From Actinobacteria bacterium 13_2_20CM_68_14 (GTDB lineage: Bacteria; Actinomycetota; Thermoleophilia; Gaiellales; Gaiellaceae), in assembly GCA_001914705.1 (NCBI GenBank), contig MNDB01000059.1:20207-25765 (forward strand): a DNA stretch of 5,559 nucleotides, in the 5' to 3' direction. The notes beneath the pieces were generated by a model. That model ran no database searches. It was not told the origin of the DNA and was given only the letters and a program-made list of their open reading frames with translations. Both the position numbers and the translations under genes were made by a program. Below are positions 5,311 to 5,559 of the stretch, piece by piece (the stretch's first letter is position 1; every line of letters starts with the position of its first letter).

Positions 5311-5559
5311 GTGTCGATCGTGGTTCGACCGGCCGAGATAAGGGACGAGGTGGCTCTCACGAGGATCGAGCAGGAGACCTGGCTGCCACATGTTTCCCCG
5401 AGCGCGTACCGGTCGCGGCCATTCTTCGAGAATGTTCGGCCCGAGGGTGTGCTCGTCGGCGTGCTCGACGGCGAGGTCGCTGGTTATCTCTGTCTGCGGC
5501 CACCCACGCCGCTGGCTTCGAACGCGCACGTGTTGATGGTGACGGGGCTAGGAGTGTCG
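5311..5559 (+). CDS. Probable GNAT-family N-acetyltransferase, 3'-truncated by the window edge
   Basis: An open frame of 83 codons runs from GTG 5311 to the last base. It starts VSIVVRPAEIRDEVALTRIEQETW, which matches the GNAT opening 'i.iR.a...D...l..i...'. VLVGVLDGEVAGYLCL (47-62) fits the β-strand pair before the acetyl-CoA core, and VTGLGVS (77-83) looks like the strand leading into the acetyl-CoA-binding loop, which lies beyond the window. GTG 5311 is the first start codon after the in-frame stop of the preceding gene (TGA 5281-5283). GTG 5320 is an alternative start. The gap to the upstream gene is only 27 bases with no terminator, so it may belong to the same transcript, but there is no overlap and no clear Shine-Dalgarno. 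Acceptor substrate is unknown. Confidence 0.68.
   Translation, partial: MSIVVRPAEIRDEVALTRIEQETWLPHVSPSAYRSRPFFENVRPEGVLVGVLDGEVAGYLCLRPPTPLASNAHVLMVTGLGVS

Overview
This GC-rich window (roughly two thirds G+C by eye) is almost fully coding on the + strand. The GTG starts, the 4-base GTGA stop/start overlaps and the gene families suggest a high-GC actinobacterium. A Thermoleophilia/Gaiellales-type lineage is my guess, but nothing here fixes the taxonomy.

Layout. Positions 1-120 are the last 39 codons of a probable luciferase-like (LLM) flavin-dependent oxidoreductase. It overlaps a 207-aa nucleotidyltransferase of the aminoglycoside-2''-adenylyltransferase type (117-740). That gene overlaps an M20-family amidohydrolase/peptidase (737-1936). 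A 164-bp, nearly fully symmetrical inverted-repeat element (1935-2098) follows, with perfect 14-bp terminal repeats and an AT-rich palindrome at its exact centre. It fills the whole gap before a fumarylacetoacetate hydrolase (FAH) family gene (2100-2972). Next come an M24 creatinase/Xaa-Pro-dipeptidase-like gene (2969-4117) and an acetyl-CoA-condensing DRE-TIM enzyme related to isopropylmalate/homocitrate synthases (4114-5283), each overlapping its predecessor by GTGA. After a 27-base gap a probable GNAT acetyltransferase begins (5311) and runs off the window.

How the genes may work together. M20 + FAH + M24 + acyl-CoA-condensing enzyme looks like a catabolic or salvage module: two C-N bond hydrolases, a C-C hydrolase/decarboxylase/isomerase-type enzyme and a 2-oxo-acid/acetyl-CoA condensing enzyme. 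The substrate cannot be read from the sequence. Three of these enzymes have substitutions at positions usually conserved for catalysis: M20 lacks several expected zinc ligands, M24 has Glu for the first metal Asp, and the synthase has Val for the His of the usual SGIH segment. This points to unusual chemistry or divergent subfamilies.

The most striking non-coding signal is the element at 1935-2098. It resembles a MITE-like or palindromic repeat. Its left end supplies the last two bases of the M20 stop codon, and its right end carries the Shine-Dalgarno-like sequence of the FAH gene. The two ends are perfectly complementary, so in mRNA the FAH ribosome site could be masked by the bases just after the M20 stop, giving a possible translation-coupling switch. 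No tRNA, rRNA, CRISPR array, convincing promoter or intrinsic terminator was seen.
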